DNA of 64,000 nucleotides from Rotaria socialis (Eukaryota; Rotifera; Eurotatoria; Philodinida; Philodinidae). The stretch lies in the NCBI GenBank assembly GCA_905331475.1, contig CAJNYU010003364.1, positions 248,001-312,000 of the forward strand, written 5' to 3'. Shown piece after piece: positions 12,732-23,948 of this stretch. Both the position numbers and the translations under genes were made by a program. Numbering within the stretch: position 1 is the first letter of the stretch; the number at the start of each line of letters is the position of its first letter. The notes below the pieces were generated by a model. That model was not told where the DNA came from, did no database searches, and was given only the letters and a program-made list of their open reading frames with translations.

Positions 12732-15700
12732 TATTATTTCGATCTTTCTAAATAATAACAAGAAAAATTATCTGATAGATATATTTAGTTTTTCTCAATA
12801 ATGCTAAATGAATACTGAGAACAGACAACGATGCTGATCGATATGGCATCGTTTATGTTTCTTTTCCGGTCTGATTATCCTCTCTCTCTCTCTTTTTTCA
12901 TTGCTGCTACTGTCGATTTTTGTTATGATGATAAATTCCGTTTGTTTTCTCTGACCCTGATCTTTTCTTTCTGCCCTTTTTATTTTTGCTTTTCTATCTT
13001 GTACAAACTAGTAGAAACTAAGAGATTCTCTTCTTTATTTTTACCTGTCTTGAAATGCCATCAATTCAACAAGCTTCTGATATATGAGTTATGCGAGCTC
13101 AATGATCGACGAGTGTCTGTTGAACAAAAAAATGTAAGTAAAGAGAAAGAAAAGAGTAAAAGAGAATTGAGAGTGAGAGAAACATTGACAGGGAGAGAGA
13201 GAGAGAGAGAGACACAGAGAGACAGAGACAGGAAAGGATAGAAAGAAAAATATTGTTGAACAAGAAAAGAACGAAAAGAAAAAAATTGTATCAGGAAGGA
13301 AGTATCTTGCTGACCAAGTAGACTACTGGTACTGTTTTGTTCGATAAGAGATCATCTAAATGTCAATTTACCTCAGAACACAAGTTAGTGGATGAGTTAA
13401 TACTTTCTATGCTATATATGGGCATTCATATGTATACATATATATATATATATTCAACTGTTTATGAGTAAAGAGACAAAATGAATTGTCTGCATGAGCG
13501 ATCAAGCTCGAGTAATTGAACCCTGATGAGTTGATGATAGTAATAGTTGTAGTATTAGTAAAGTTGAAAGATTGTATTTTAGTGGCTATCTATTTTGTTG
13601 ACTTATTCTCATAAGACTTCTTTTTTTTTTACAAAAAATAACATCATCACTATAATGATAATGATGTGAAGAAGGATGAAAATGACGACACCTCCTGAGG
13701 GTTCTTTCCTAATTCATATTTAATTCTCATATGAGATTGTGATTAACATATGGAATTTATGTAATAATAATCATAATAATGACCGTTAGAAATAGGAAAA
13801 AGAATTTAATGAAGTAGAATAAATCGTTGGGATAAGCAGTTAAGTGGTAATAATTGATTATTTCTCGGATCTATATTCTACTACTTCGAGTTTTGTATTA
13901 AAACAACAAAAATCGCGCAACATATTTTCATGTGCGTCAGCAAGCAAGTAAATGAAGAAGTAACAAGAGACACAAATGTGTATGTATTTATGTATGTGTG
14001 TCTGTATGGTCCAACTATTATCATCATTTCATCCATTAAAGGCTACTACTAATGTTTGCAGCAGACGATAAACGCTAAAGATAAATCAAGGCTGGTATCG
14101 GATCCGATTTCTTTAAGTTCGCTTTTTTCCTGATTAACTTGTTGTAGACAGTTAAGAATTCTTTGTTGTTCTCACTCTATTCATATGCAAACATATAAAA
14201 CAATTCATAACAATATAGACGGTCCGAAATTGCCAACGGGCTCTATTCATGATGGAAGTAGTACGATATCGGTGACATGTTTTTTGCTCGTTCTTATATT
14301 TGCAATCCATTAGTTAGACCATGCCACTAGTGAAGTAGTAAATGCAAGAGTAGTAATAGTGGACATTGCATGTCTATTTGAAATAGAAGAAGAAGAAAAA
14401 ACGTGCATGATGAACATGTTCTTGAACACTTTAGTCAAGCGAGAAAAATCGACTTCCTGTTTTGATTTGACACTCACATTCGCCTGTGTCCATTATCGTC
14501 AAAATGCAATTACTTAGTAAAGACGAGAGACAAGCGCATGCTTTCGTGTTTGATTTTGCAGAAGACGAGGACAACGACCACTCACCATCTGTATGTGTCA
14601 ATCGAATAGTCTGAATTGGTCAAAATAGAAGAAATGCCGGCGTCGTCATCAACAACAATAATGCCGGCGACAAGTCGATAAAATCAAACATTACACTTTT
14701 CATCAAATGCTTTTTTACACTAACCCATTTCCGTTCATCAAACTAACTATTCGAAGAATAGAAATGTTCCTTTCTTATAAATCAATAGTGACAGATTTGC
14801 CTTCCTTTTTTAATCTAGAGAAAACTCTTCAGTTTAGATGTTTTCTGAGTTTAAACGTGCATGCGTATAAATAGATACACGCATGTGTAATTCAATCCTA
14901 ATGAAGGAATGACTATCGTGTTATTGTCAACCTATCTCTAGCGCTTATTTTTATCACGCACTGTAAATAGAACAACGACGAATAAATGACGAGACGCATG
15001 TGAATATGATTGAACCACATGGTGATCAGTTCTTGAATTTCTTAACTCTGTGTGAGTCCTTTCTTTTTCTTCTTCTTCTTCTTCTTCTTCTTCTCTAATC
15101 ACTAATCGAATTGAAGAAGGTCTGTCCGTGAAAAATGATTATATCTTTTGTTTTGCTTATTTCTATTTGAAAACTCATCATCATGTGTTAATAGAGATTT
15201 CAATCTGTTTGATACCTATTTAATAGAAAAATGTGATGGCTTGTCATTGATTCAATAAACGGAACGGTCAACTTTCATTTCAACCAAAAGAAAGAGAATG
15301 AGATAGAAAAAAAAATATAATTAAAAGTACGTTTCCGTTTTCTCTGTCTCATATTACAGAAAGAGAAAAGACGACTTAGGATTTTAATACAGAGTGATAA
15401 CTATTGCAATATGTACGGAAGTTTTAACAATGTTCAAAAAGAAAAAAGTTCGTGTCTATGAACAATGTTCACGCATTTCTTGTTTTTTTTCTGCCTTCAA
15501 TAAATCTTTGTGAACAATGAATGGAACTAGCGCTATAAGCATTATAAATACGTATATATTAGTGGAAGCGCGAAGCGTCCTTGTTATTTGTCTAGTCAAA
15601 CTCGTGCCGTGCGAGACATGCTGCAAAACAATATAACCGCCGTAGACACAGTCAAAATAACTGTCTTCATTTCTTATGCGAAGGACTAATGAAGTTGGCA

Positions 15701-16004
15701 TGATTAAATACATCTACATTTATTACTATTTTTTTCAGTACAATATATTTCAATAGCTTCTTGAAAAACAGGAGGTCATGAATAATCAGAACTCGATATT
15801 TCACTCGAGCATTCGATATTGTCGATACGATTACTGTTTGTTGAATCAAAAGTGAGAACAGAATGAGTAAAAAAATAGGTCCATCCGTCTACTTAGATGA
15901 ATAAGCAATATGCATATGTAATTACACGAAAAAACGAAGGATACCTGATCGACCTATATAAAGACAAACATTTTCGTGTGTATGCATAAAAAAAAGTAAC
16001 AGTT
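12732..16004. other. Non-coding region, divergent upstream space
   Basis: 3.3 kb between the cadherin start (-) and the Cys-rich secreted protein start (+). It contains CT-rich (12880-12895) and GA-rich (13190-13215) runs, a TA tract (13437-13453) and a TTC array (about 15065-15094). Open frames here are AT-rich or simple-repeat driven and show no family resemblance. Presumably both promoters lie in it. Confidence 0.55.
15955..15963 (+). promoter_or_regulatory. TATA box candidate of the Cys-rich secreted protein gene
   Basis: TATATAAAG lies 42-50 nt before the ATG at 16005, a spacing that allows a very short leader. Confidence 0.5.
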
Positions 16005-16391
16005 ATGAATACTTTTCATTTCTATGTCGGTATTATTTGCGTTACATTGGCAATGGTGGTGTCAGTAACGATTGAGTCCAGTGAAACTGAAGAAGATAGT
16101 AATTCTCAAGAAGATCGAAATATTAATTTTGAAATACCTCGTGCAAGATCTAGTACATTTTTACGTGCAATGACTCCAGACGATGGTGATATTTCTCAAG
16201 ATGATGATGATTTGATCGATCAAGCACGAGATTTAGTTCGACGTGATCAATCGAATTCAACTCATTATATAGATAGTAAAGGCCGTGTTTGCGTTTTATG
16301 CAAATGGAATCTGCTACCATGTTGTGAACCGGATATTTGCAGAAAGCATCATATACGTTTCAATGAATGTTTGGAAATTAAAAGTCGATAG
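16005..16391 (+). CDS. Small secreted Cys-rich protein, possible propeptide precursor
   Basis: Single exon, 128 aa. The first about 22 residues form a clear signal peptide (MNTFHFYVGIICVTLAMVVS). An acidic Glu/Asp/Ser-rich middle follows, with a dibasic VRR at about residue 79 and one N-glycosylation sequon (NST). The C-terminal about 35 residues carry all six Cys of the secreted part, spaced C-x2-C-x6-CC-x4-C-x9-C, which could form three disulfides. The layout (signal, acidic propiece, dibasic site, Cys-rich end) resembles a neuropeptide or secreted-factor precursor. I do not recognise the family and assign no activity. A TATA-like box precedes it and AATAAA lies at 16419-16424. Confidence 0.75.
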   Translation: MNTFHFYVGIICVTLAMVVSVTIESSETEEDSNSQEDRNINFEIPRARSSTFLRAMTPDDGDISQDDDDLIDQARDLVRRDQSNSTHYIDSKGRVCVLCKWNLLPCCEPDICRKHHIRFNECLEIKSR

Positions 16392-16418
16392 GTGACAAAA
16401 TATATCGAATAGAAAACT

Positions 16419-16424
16419 AATAAA
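16419..16424 (+). terminator. Poly(A) signal of the Cys-rich secreted protein gene
   Basis: AATAAA begins 28 nt after the stop codon at 16389-16391. Confidence 0.55.
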
Positions 16425-17580
16425 TTCTATAAACTATTCTTTATTTCTATTTACTAATTTCTTTTTTATTATAATAAATATGGCTTTCATTTTTTTATCG
16501 AATAAAACAGCATTGATTTACATTAACGGACACTTTTCATTTGGCTTCAATTCTGATTCGATCAATTCATTTTTTATTCATCTTTATTGTACGATGCGCG
16601 ACTCAAGTATAGCAAATCTATTGTTGTTGTTGTTGTTGTTGGCAAACAAGCTGTCATACGATGAAACTTAGAAAAACTTCCTTATTTTACTATGGTTGAC
16701 AGCGAAAAGTTCTACATGTGATCTAATCTGATGTCAATCTGGGTTTATAAAAGAATTCCCTGGATATTATATGATTAATTTTTAGGATTTAATCAAAATA
16801 CTTAAGTAGTTTTTACTCTGAACCTTAATATTGTACCGAGCCTGAATATCATTTGTTGATTAAATGCAACGCGATCGTTGAACAGAAAAAATATACTAAC
16901 ATCGCATAAATTAAGTATTTGCTGTCACGCACAAGGAAAGAAAAACAACTAACACCCGAATCAAGAAATTTTCATAAAAACAAAATTCATCATGATTAAG
17001 TAGGCGTACACTACGGACGTTTTTCTTTTATGATGACGTATATTAATTTTACGATTGTAATCAGTTCGTTACTAAGCTGATTCATTTTAAAATTCAATAA
17101 AACTTATCTCGATTGTAATACAAGATTTTCAGAGCAAACAATTTTCTCGTCATTTTCCACGTGTAATTTGTTTTTCCCGATTTTATCGGCGAAGAAGATA
17201 TTTGTCCCGTAAATATTTCACGTGGAAGGCTACAGCAAGTACTTTAGTCTAATTTAGGATTGAAATATATTTTGCGATTCGGTTTCTAGTTCAATATATT
17301 TGACTTTTAAGTAATGCTAGCAACTCTTGAATATTAATAAAGTAGTGACTATATGTTGTTATAAATTTTAATAAGTCACGACAGAACATTCAATTGTCAA
17401 TCATTTTCCTTCATTTTCTTTAGTTTTTTTAAATGCTCAACTACGTTTCAATGACTTATTTTATTTTATTATCACGACGGAAAACAATATGTTCCGTTGA
17501 AGTTGAGCAAGGTTCAATCATATTAGCTTGATTGCTAAGTTTGGCAGTCGAGCGTCATTTATTTCATAGAAACGATATAC
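16425..17580. other. Non-coding spacer
   Basis: AT-rich sequence with a short TTG array at about 16620-16640. No exon or repeat family recognised. Confidence 0.5.
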
Positions 17581-17588
17581 TATAAAAG
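17581..17588 (+). promoter_or_regulatory. TATA box candidate of hydrophilic protein gene A
   Basis: TATAAAAG sits 43-51 nt before the ATG at 17632, a close match to the metazoan TATA consensus. Confidence 0.55.
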
Positions 17589-17631
17589 CACAAGTTTTCA
17601 TTTTAATTGAGAAAAATATTGGAGAAAAAAA

Positions 17632-18261
17632 ATGTCTGTACCACCTACTCGACGTCGCAAAGGTTCTGGTGGACGCAATCCAGTGTCTGAACATTATGAA
17701 ACGAAGAATGGAACAAGTGGAAACAAATCTACGCGAACAAAATCTACTTCTGATGAGCCCACAATTGCTCACAGTAAATTAGATACAAAAAAGTATAACA
17801 GTTCAAATGCACTTGCAAATATTACACGTTCAGGTAGAAATGATCAAAATACGACGTAATATTTGTTTTATTTTCACCCAACATAGAATGCATGAGTAGT
17901 TTCAAACGTAGAAAAGTTTTCTTTTCAGCTGGATACTCGATATTCATATAACGTAAATAATCTTTGTGGCGGTTCAATATCATTTCGTTTTTACAAATTC
18001 TATTTTTCTATGATATGAGAAATTTGATTTCATTCTTTCTACACTTTAGCTGATGATTCTCATGGTCATACAGCTAAAAAATCTCATGGAAGAACAATTA
18101 TAGACGATACGCATCCTCATGCTAAGACACGGTCACACTCAGACGGAAAAACAGCAAAACATGATACACAGACAAAGACAAGTACTCGCAGTACAACTAA
18201 AAAATCTGATGTTCACAAGTCACCAACAAATAAACACAACAAAACTAAACAACGACAGTGA
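17632..18261 (+). CDS. Hydrophilic Ser/Thr/Lys/His-rich protein A
   Basis: Two exons (17632-17833 and 18050-18261) joined by a phase-1 intron (donor gtagaaat, acceptor ctttag) give 137 aa. The protein is almost free of hydrophobic residues and rich in Ser, Thr, Lys, His, Asn and Asp, so it is probably intrinsically disordered. No signal peptide, helix or known domain was seen. Its exon design and composition resemble gene B at 20879-22146 (start codon, basic patch, phase-1 introns, His/Lys/Ser-rich exons ending in a Gly/Ala junction), suggesting an old tandem duplication. LEA-like desiccation proteins are a loose compositional analogy only. A further coding-like exon lies at 19154-19224 beyond the TGA. 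Confidence 0.6.
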
Positions 18262-18418
18262 TGTAGAAAAAATGGTCATACAGGTACCATAATTTTGTTC
18301 TCAATTAACTAGTATCTCGTGGACTAAAAAGTTTAAAAACTATAGAACTATCTCAATTAAATTCATTTTATTTCAGTAATAAATAAATGTGGAAACTTCG
18401 GATTTCATCCGAGAGTTA

Positions 18419-18900
18419 TGTGTACTGCAAAAAGTGCATGGGACATATGAGTCATTCTAGAATGTCTGAACATCAAAATTATCATGAGAAACTAGGCAAT
18501 TTGATTTCTGGATGGAGGTTTTGTGCATTTTGAGACGTTTTCAGGCGATGTTTTGTTAGAAAGCTACGGTTTAGTTCAAAACTAATATCAGATTCGGAAT
18601 CAGCGTTAAAAACTGAGTCGATTTATATATGTTGTAAATAATTCTGAGGAAAATTTGTTTTTTGAAAAAAAAATCCCTGTATTCCCCCTCAGCGATGGTC
18701 TGATCAAAAATGACAATTTTTTCGATAACTCAACCATTTCTTGAGGGATCCTTCTCATCTTCGAACTCGACCGAGATATTCATGAGATTGAACTGTGTGA
18801 AAAATTTCATCACGATCTGACTCTCCTTTCGAAAGTTATCGTGCCTACGGCCGGCCGGACACTGGCCGATTCTAGAATGTACTCACTTTTTGAGTACACA
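18419..18900. mobile_element. 482-bp non-autonomous element with terminal inverted repeats
   Basis: The left end reads TGTGTACTGCAAAAAGTG. The right end, reverse-complemented, reads TGTGTACTCAAAAAGTG, a 17-nt match with one inserted base. A second shared block, ATTCTAGAAT, lies just inside each end (about 18454 and 18869). The interior is richer in G+C than the flanks (a CGGCCGGCCG stretch near 18849) and encodes nothing convincing. No clear target duplication was found. It sits in the probable last intron of gene A. Confidence 0.55.
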
Positions 18901-19153
18901 AAAAAATTTTGAATTCTTTTATTGTAAGGTTTGTATAATTTCTGTTTTCTACTTGCTAATATTTCTGATAAAGTGGAATATATTAATAAATATAATTTAA
19001 TAGTAATAAGTAATATGGTTGGGAAAAATTGATTTGTCTATCTGGTATTCTAGATATTAAATTTGATGACGTCTATTTTAAATAATGATAATATAGCCGA
19101 GATTATTATCGAAACAGGATTATATCTTCACTAAATAGTTTATTATTTTCTAG

Positions 19154-19224
19154 AAAAGAACGATGCAACTACAACAACAACAGTAGCTGATGATGCATAC
19201 AGCATATTGCCAAGAGAAATCTAA
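19154..19224 (+). pseudogene. Orphan coding-like last exon, possible tail of protein A
   Basis: After a good acceptor (attttctag) there are 23 codons in a frame entered in phase 1, rich in Thr, Ala and Asp and ending TAA. Gene A has a matching phase-1 donor (gtaccat at 18284) downstream of its TGA, so the two would join in frame but for that stop. It may be an alternative or decayed exon. Confidence 0.3.
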
Positions 19225-20878
19225 GAAGAATGACTAGAATCCATGAAACTTTGGTTTTATTTAAATTATTTCAACAACACACTTTCATGGATGAACATAA
19301 TGCAATGTTTATCAGTTTTTTTTAAATGTGTATTTACATAATTTCCTGTACAAATATGTACAATAAAATTCATCGTATCATTTAACTCTGTCTAATTAGG
19401 AATTTTCTTTCGAATAAACTTTACAATTGTTTAACTCTTATTCTTCATGGACAATGAGATCGGTAGAATTAATTCAAAAGAAAAAAAGAATTGAAAAACA
19501 TTTACTCGAAACATACTAATGCAATACTTTATGACGTGAAATGAAAAAGTATTACATCACGATTCATTACGCTTCAATGATAAAAAAATAATAAAACAAG
19601 AAATAACATTTTAGTGAAGGTTTATGAGGCATTTAAATAAATTACTTACTCAAATCACGATCTCTAACGTAAGTGTAACAAATCTATGTTTAGTGACGCT
19701 CAAAGAAATGATGCTAGTAAAAGTATATGATTAAAAAGTTACAGCTCCTTTTTTCTTGTCAAGTTACAATTTGTCCATGACATGTTTTTTTAAGTCGAAA
19801 TAAATTCCATCAATTTTGTTGTCAAAAACAGGCAACGAAACAAAAATTACTTTTTCTGTGTAAAGAAAAAAAGAAAATTAATCGAGTACAATCTCAATAT
19901 AATTAATCGAAAAAAGAATCAAAAATTTACCACTAGCAAACAAATGTTGTGTACCGTTCGAAAACCATTCATTCATATTCTTGTTTTTCTCAATTGATTT
20001 GTTATCACTTCTATCCGATGACTTGTTATTGAATAATTATAAGATTGAATGAGAATACGTATATTCAATGGTATACATTGAATGCTTAAGGAATCGATTC
20101 GCCAACAATCGAACAATCAGTTTTTATGGTACGCAACATTTAACGCAAAATCAACTTTGATATTCATTCATATAATTATATTTCCAGCTGCATAAACAAA
20201 GTAATTACTATGTTTGCTGTACATGTACTTTTGAACAATAAAAATGAATCATTGTGTTCTAAAGGGTTACGTACACATGTAATTTATTCTAAAAGTTATT
20301 ATTCATGACTTGACTCGAACTATGCTTCACACATGACTGTGAGATTATGAAAGTTATTCCAGGAAATCTTAAACAGAATCCAAAATAGCAAATACAGACT
20401 AGATGTATCATTATTCTATATTAATCAGTGGCGGAAGAGAATATTTTTTTTTTTGATGATAATAATTAAGCACGCATGAAAAAATCGGGCAATATTGGCG
20501 TCATTCATCTGTTCAGTTTAATGAATATATATATATATAGGATATATTCAAAGTTTTTTGTTTTTTTAGCGATATCACTATATATTTTCTACCATTCTAA
20601 TTAGAATTTTTTTTAACATCAACAAATAATATATCGTTTGTTTTTATCAAAAGACTTAAGTCAACTATATTAGAGAAACAATGGTACTTAATTCCTCTTT
20701 GCTTCGACTTCCGTTTATTTATTTTTTCTTATAATACTCTTAAAGTCTCATTACTGTAAAGTAAAAAACAACATTTATGGTCATTTTCATTTGTATGCAG
20801 ATAAAGAGAGTTTAACAACGTTTGAAAATAGCTACTAACACTTATTGTTAAGATATCGACAACAAGCTCAACTATAGA
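19225..20878. other. Non-coding spacer between the two hydrophilic genes
   Basis: AT-rich, with a TA tract at about 20526-20539. No exon supported. Confidence 0.5.
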
Positions 20879-22146
20879 ATGTCGTCATCGTCAAGCAATC
20901 ATCGTAAAGGTTTGGATAAACCGTCTTTCGATAGAAATCAATTTATGACGAAACGCCACGATTCGAATAGTGCAACAAATGAAAAATCAGAAAATAATGA
21001 AAGTATGTCTACTGTTAAAAAACCTGATGCTTCAGTCTCTACGAATGCGCATCGTAAATTTGATGCATCAAAACACCAAAATGTGGATGGGCAAGATAAA
21101 GGTAAGCATGCACGTATAGAGTACTTTTCATTGGTCTGTAAAAAATAAAAATAATGCTTGCCTAATCTTTAGCTCTCATTTTTTTCCTCTTGTACTTATT
21201 TTCTTGAGAAACAGTTGCTCTTGAAAAATGGAAACTAACTTACTAACTAGCTATTGATACGGCAGAAGAATATTTTTAAGGAAGGAGAATCCATTTCATC
21301 GCACGAGTGTTTATTTTATAAACTTCTTGTCATGTTTAAAGTCTCGCATGATTCTGTATGCTTTGTTTTACTCAGGATCTGACGAATCCTACGTACGTGA
21401 ATACAAAGAATTTGCTGGTGTAACAATAATAATTAGAACCATTGTTAATCCAAGAGCGTTTGCAAGCTTAGATCCAAATTCAAAATCTAATATACTAGCA
21501 ATGCGACGAAAATCTGATCTTTCACAAAGTCAAGCTAATACTCAAGACAAAGTTGAACACACTGAAAAAGCAGACCATGCAGGTATTTGTCTTTTCTGTT
21601 CATTCAAAAAGTCTTATTCTCTTTTAATTGGCTAATGTCAACTTTGAATCTTTATTTATATACTTGAATTGAATTTTTAACAGCAAATTAGATTCACCTT
21701 TTATTATCGTTTATAAAAAAAAAAGATTCGTCAAACATTTAAATCGTCTGAGAACGTGAAGGTTGTTGACTATTTCTAAATGATTTTATGTCTAATAAAA
21801 GTATGATGCAATTGAATGAAATACATAATTTATTGATTTTTTAATCGCGCGCCGTGCCGTTTGACGTATCTCATTCAGCTTATTTATTCAACATTGAAGC
21901 ACAAAAAGAAACAGTCAAGTAAGAAAGATATTATAAGAATTCAGCAATTGAATATTCCTGTAAGTTATGACATTTTTCTTTTGTTCATCAGTACGATAAA
22001 ATCGATTTGCTTTTTAATTTATATTTTACCAGATTTGACATCTTGACCATTTGCTTTTAGGAACAAATACTCCTACAGTTACATCGAAGTCTGATACTTC
22101 ATCAAACAACTCTCACGATTCGGCAGCCGGTGACAAACAGCATTGA
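20879..22146 (+). CDS. Hydrophilic Ser/Thr/Lys-rich protein B
   Basis: Three exons (20879-21101, 21376-21582, 22061-22146), both introns in phase 1, give 171 aa. Exons 1 and 3 are hydrophilic and low complexity (Ser, Asn, Asp, Lys, His), probably disordered. Exon 2 adds a more structured stretch with aromatic and Ile/Val residues (about 75-105), then returns to Asp/Lys/His-rich sequence. There is no signal peptide and no recognised domain. Composition, gene design and adjacency pair it with protein A upstream. AATAAA at 22161-22166 follows the stop. Function unknown. Confidence 0.6.
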
Positions 22147-22166
22147 TCACGAGAATTGCTAATAAA

Positions 22167-23929
22167 AATCTATCTATCTGTGATATAATTATTTTCAATC
22201 TATTCCGATCGGCATTCAAGTTTTGTTTTGTTTATTTCTATTGTGATCTTAGATTATTTATTTCATAAATAGTCTATATTTAATCACATTAAAAGAAAAA
22301 GATGTTTAGAAAATGTTTGTTTCTGCAAACTAAATCAATGGATGAAACAAGACACATCATAATGACAACCCGATTCTTTTTTTATAGAGAAAGTAACTGA
22401 CGTTGCAACTCTTTCAATGCCTGTATTTGTCATGAAAGATAAATTATTTGTGGAAAAAAACTATCCTTTTTGATGCGATGAGTAAAATAAAAAGGTTAAT
22501 ATAGAACGGAGTAGACAATCGACAATGTTTTACGCAGACTTTACAATATGATGTTCGGCTCGACAACATTATTTAGTTGTACATGCTTCTCGTTATGCAC
22601 TCAATTCTTTTTAAATTAAAAAAAATAGGATCGTTCGACATTCTTGTTTGTTTTGGAAACTATGAAATACATTGTATATGCAACAAATATTAAAAAGAAA
22701 ATATAATAAAACTAATTTTCTCTTGTTTACGTTTGACAATACATGTAAAATGTTTTCAATTGAAGAGAAGCATAAATCCTTACGTTAGAAACGTTCTCTT
22801 CTCTCAACAGATGACTAGTGCGTATACAGCTTATATTTGGAAAAAAGACCGCTACATAATTATAGGCATATGCGGTCCTATTAATGGCTTATACTAATAT
22901 TACTCTTTATATAAACTGGAAAAAAAATAGTAACGAAATATGCTGGTTGATTGTTGCAATTATTTTAGAAATTAGTAACTTCTATTCAAAAAGCTTTTTG
23001 AAGTATAACATGAATTTTCACTATGCTATTGATAATTTTAAGAAAAGCAAAATTATGAGTGTCAGAATATTACAATTAATGTTTGTTAGAAAATCATTGA
23101 AGCTTCGTAGATGATACTGAAATTACTCAAACAGATGAGAAGATTTGAAGATGCTATGAAACGCTCCAGATTTGGTTCGTGTTTGAACTTTTTGACATTC
23201 ATTCAAGGAAACATAAAAAAACAGTTACTGTCACAATACAAGATACGAAATGAAACTTCAAAAAAGCAACATCTGTATCTGAGAATCGCGTACAACTGTG
23301 AGTACATAATATTCTAATGTCTTTTACAAATAACTATGACGTGTTCAATGATTGCTTTATACCAAAAAATGTATTACAACATTTATCAAACATTCTGATG
23401 GTGAAAAAGTTGTCTTTTTAAGCATTGCTACCTGCGTATCATTACTAAGGATAGTAATCGAATTGTGTATTTTTTTGAATGCACACACAAACGCTCGAAC
23501 AGGAAGTTAGACTGGAGTGTTTAAATAATTTCGAAAAATTCTTGTCGAATAGAATTTACTATGAACACTATTGTACAAGGCATATTATTTAAGATAAAAT
23601 AAAAAAATTGCTAAATGATATAGTAGCTCAAAGTTCAATAGTACTTCTGATTTAACAGGCGTTTCTAGTCGCGATAACCATTGGCGAGACAATTACAAAT
23701 CAGAAAAGTTAAATACTTCAAGCTATTGACGTCAAAAAGTTTTCATTCTTTCACGAGTATCTATAATGTGCCTTGTCATAAGAAAATGATTACTATCATT
23801 AGCACGACGCAATCTAATCATATTTCAGCACTACTTGCGTTTTAATTTATTATCTTATCAAATATTTATTTTAAAGCGATATATATATATATATATAAAC
23901 ATATCGACTGCATCTAGCATCTGTTGACA
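22167..23929. other. Non-coding spacer
   Basis: Very AT-rich. Short open frames at 22884-23317 show no splice logic or family motif. A TA tract lies at 23878-23898. Confidence 0.5.
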
Positions 23930-23948
23930 TATATAATAAAAGAAAAGG

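Noticed and set aside
12831-13241. 136-aa plus-strand frame upstream of the cadherin
   Set aside because: Driven by CT and GA simple repeats; no conserved features.
15456-15849. Two overlapping minus-strand frames
   Set aside because: No splice logic, no family motif, composition typical of AT-rich spacer.
22884-23317. Two adjacent plus-strand frames rich in Ile, Lys and Asn
   Set aside because: Residue bias follows base composition; no signal, domain or convincing introns.
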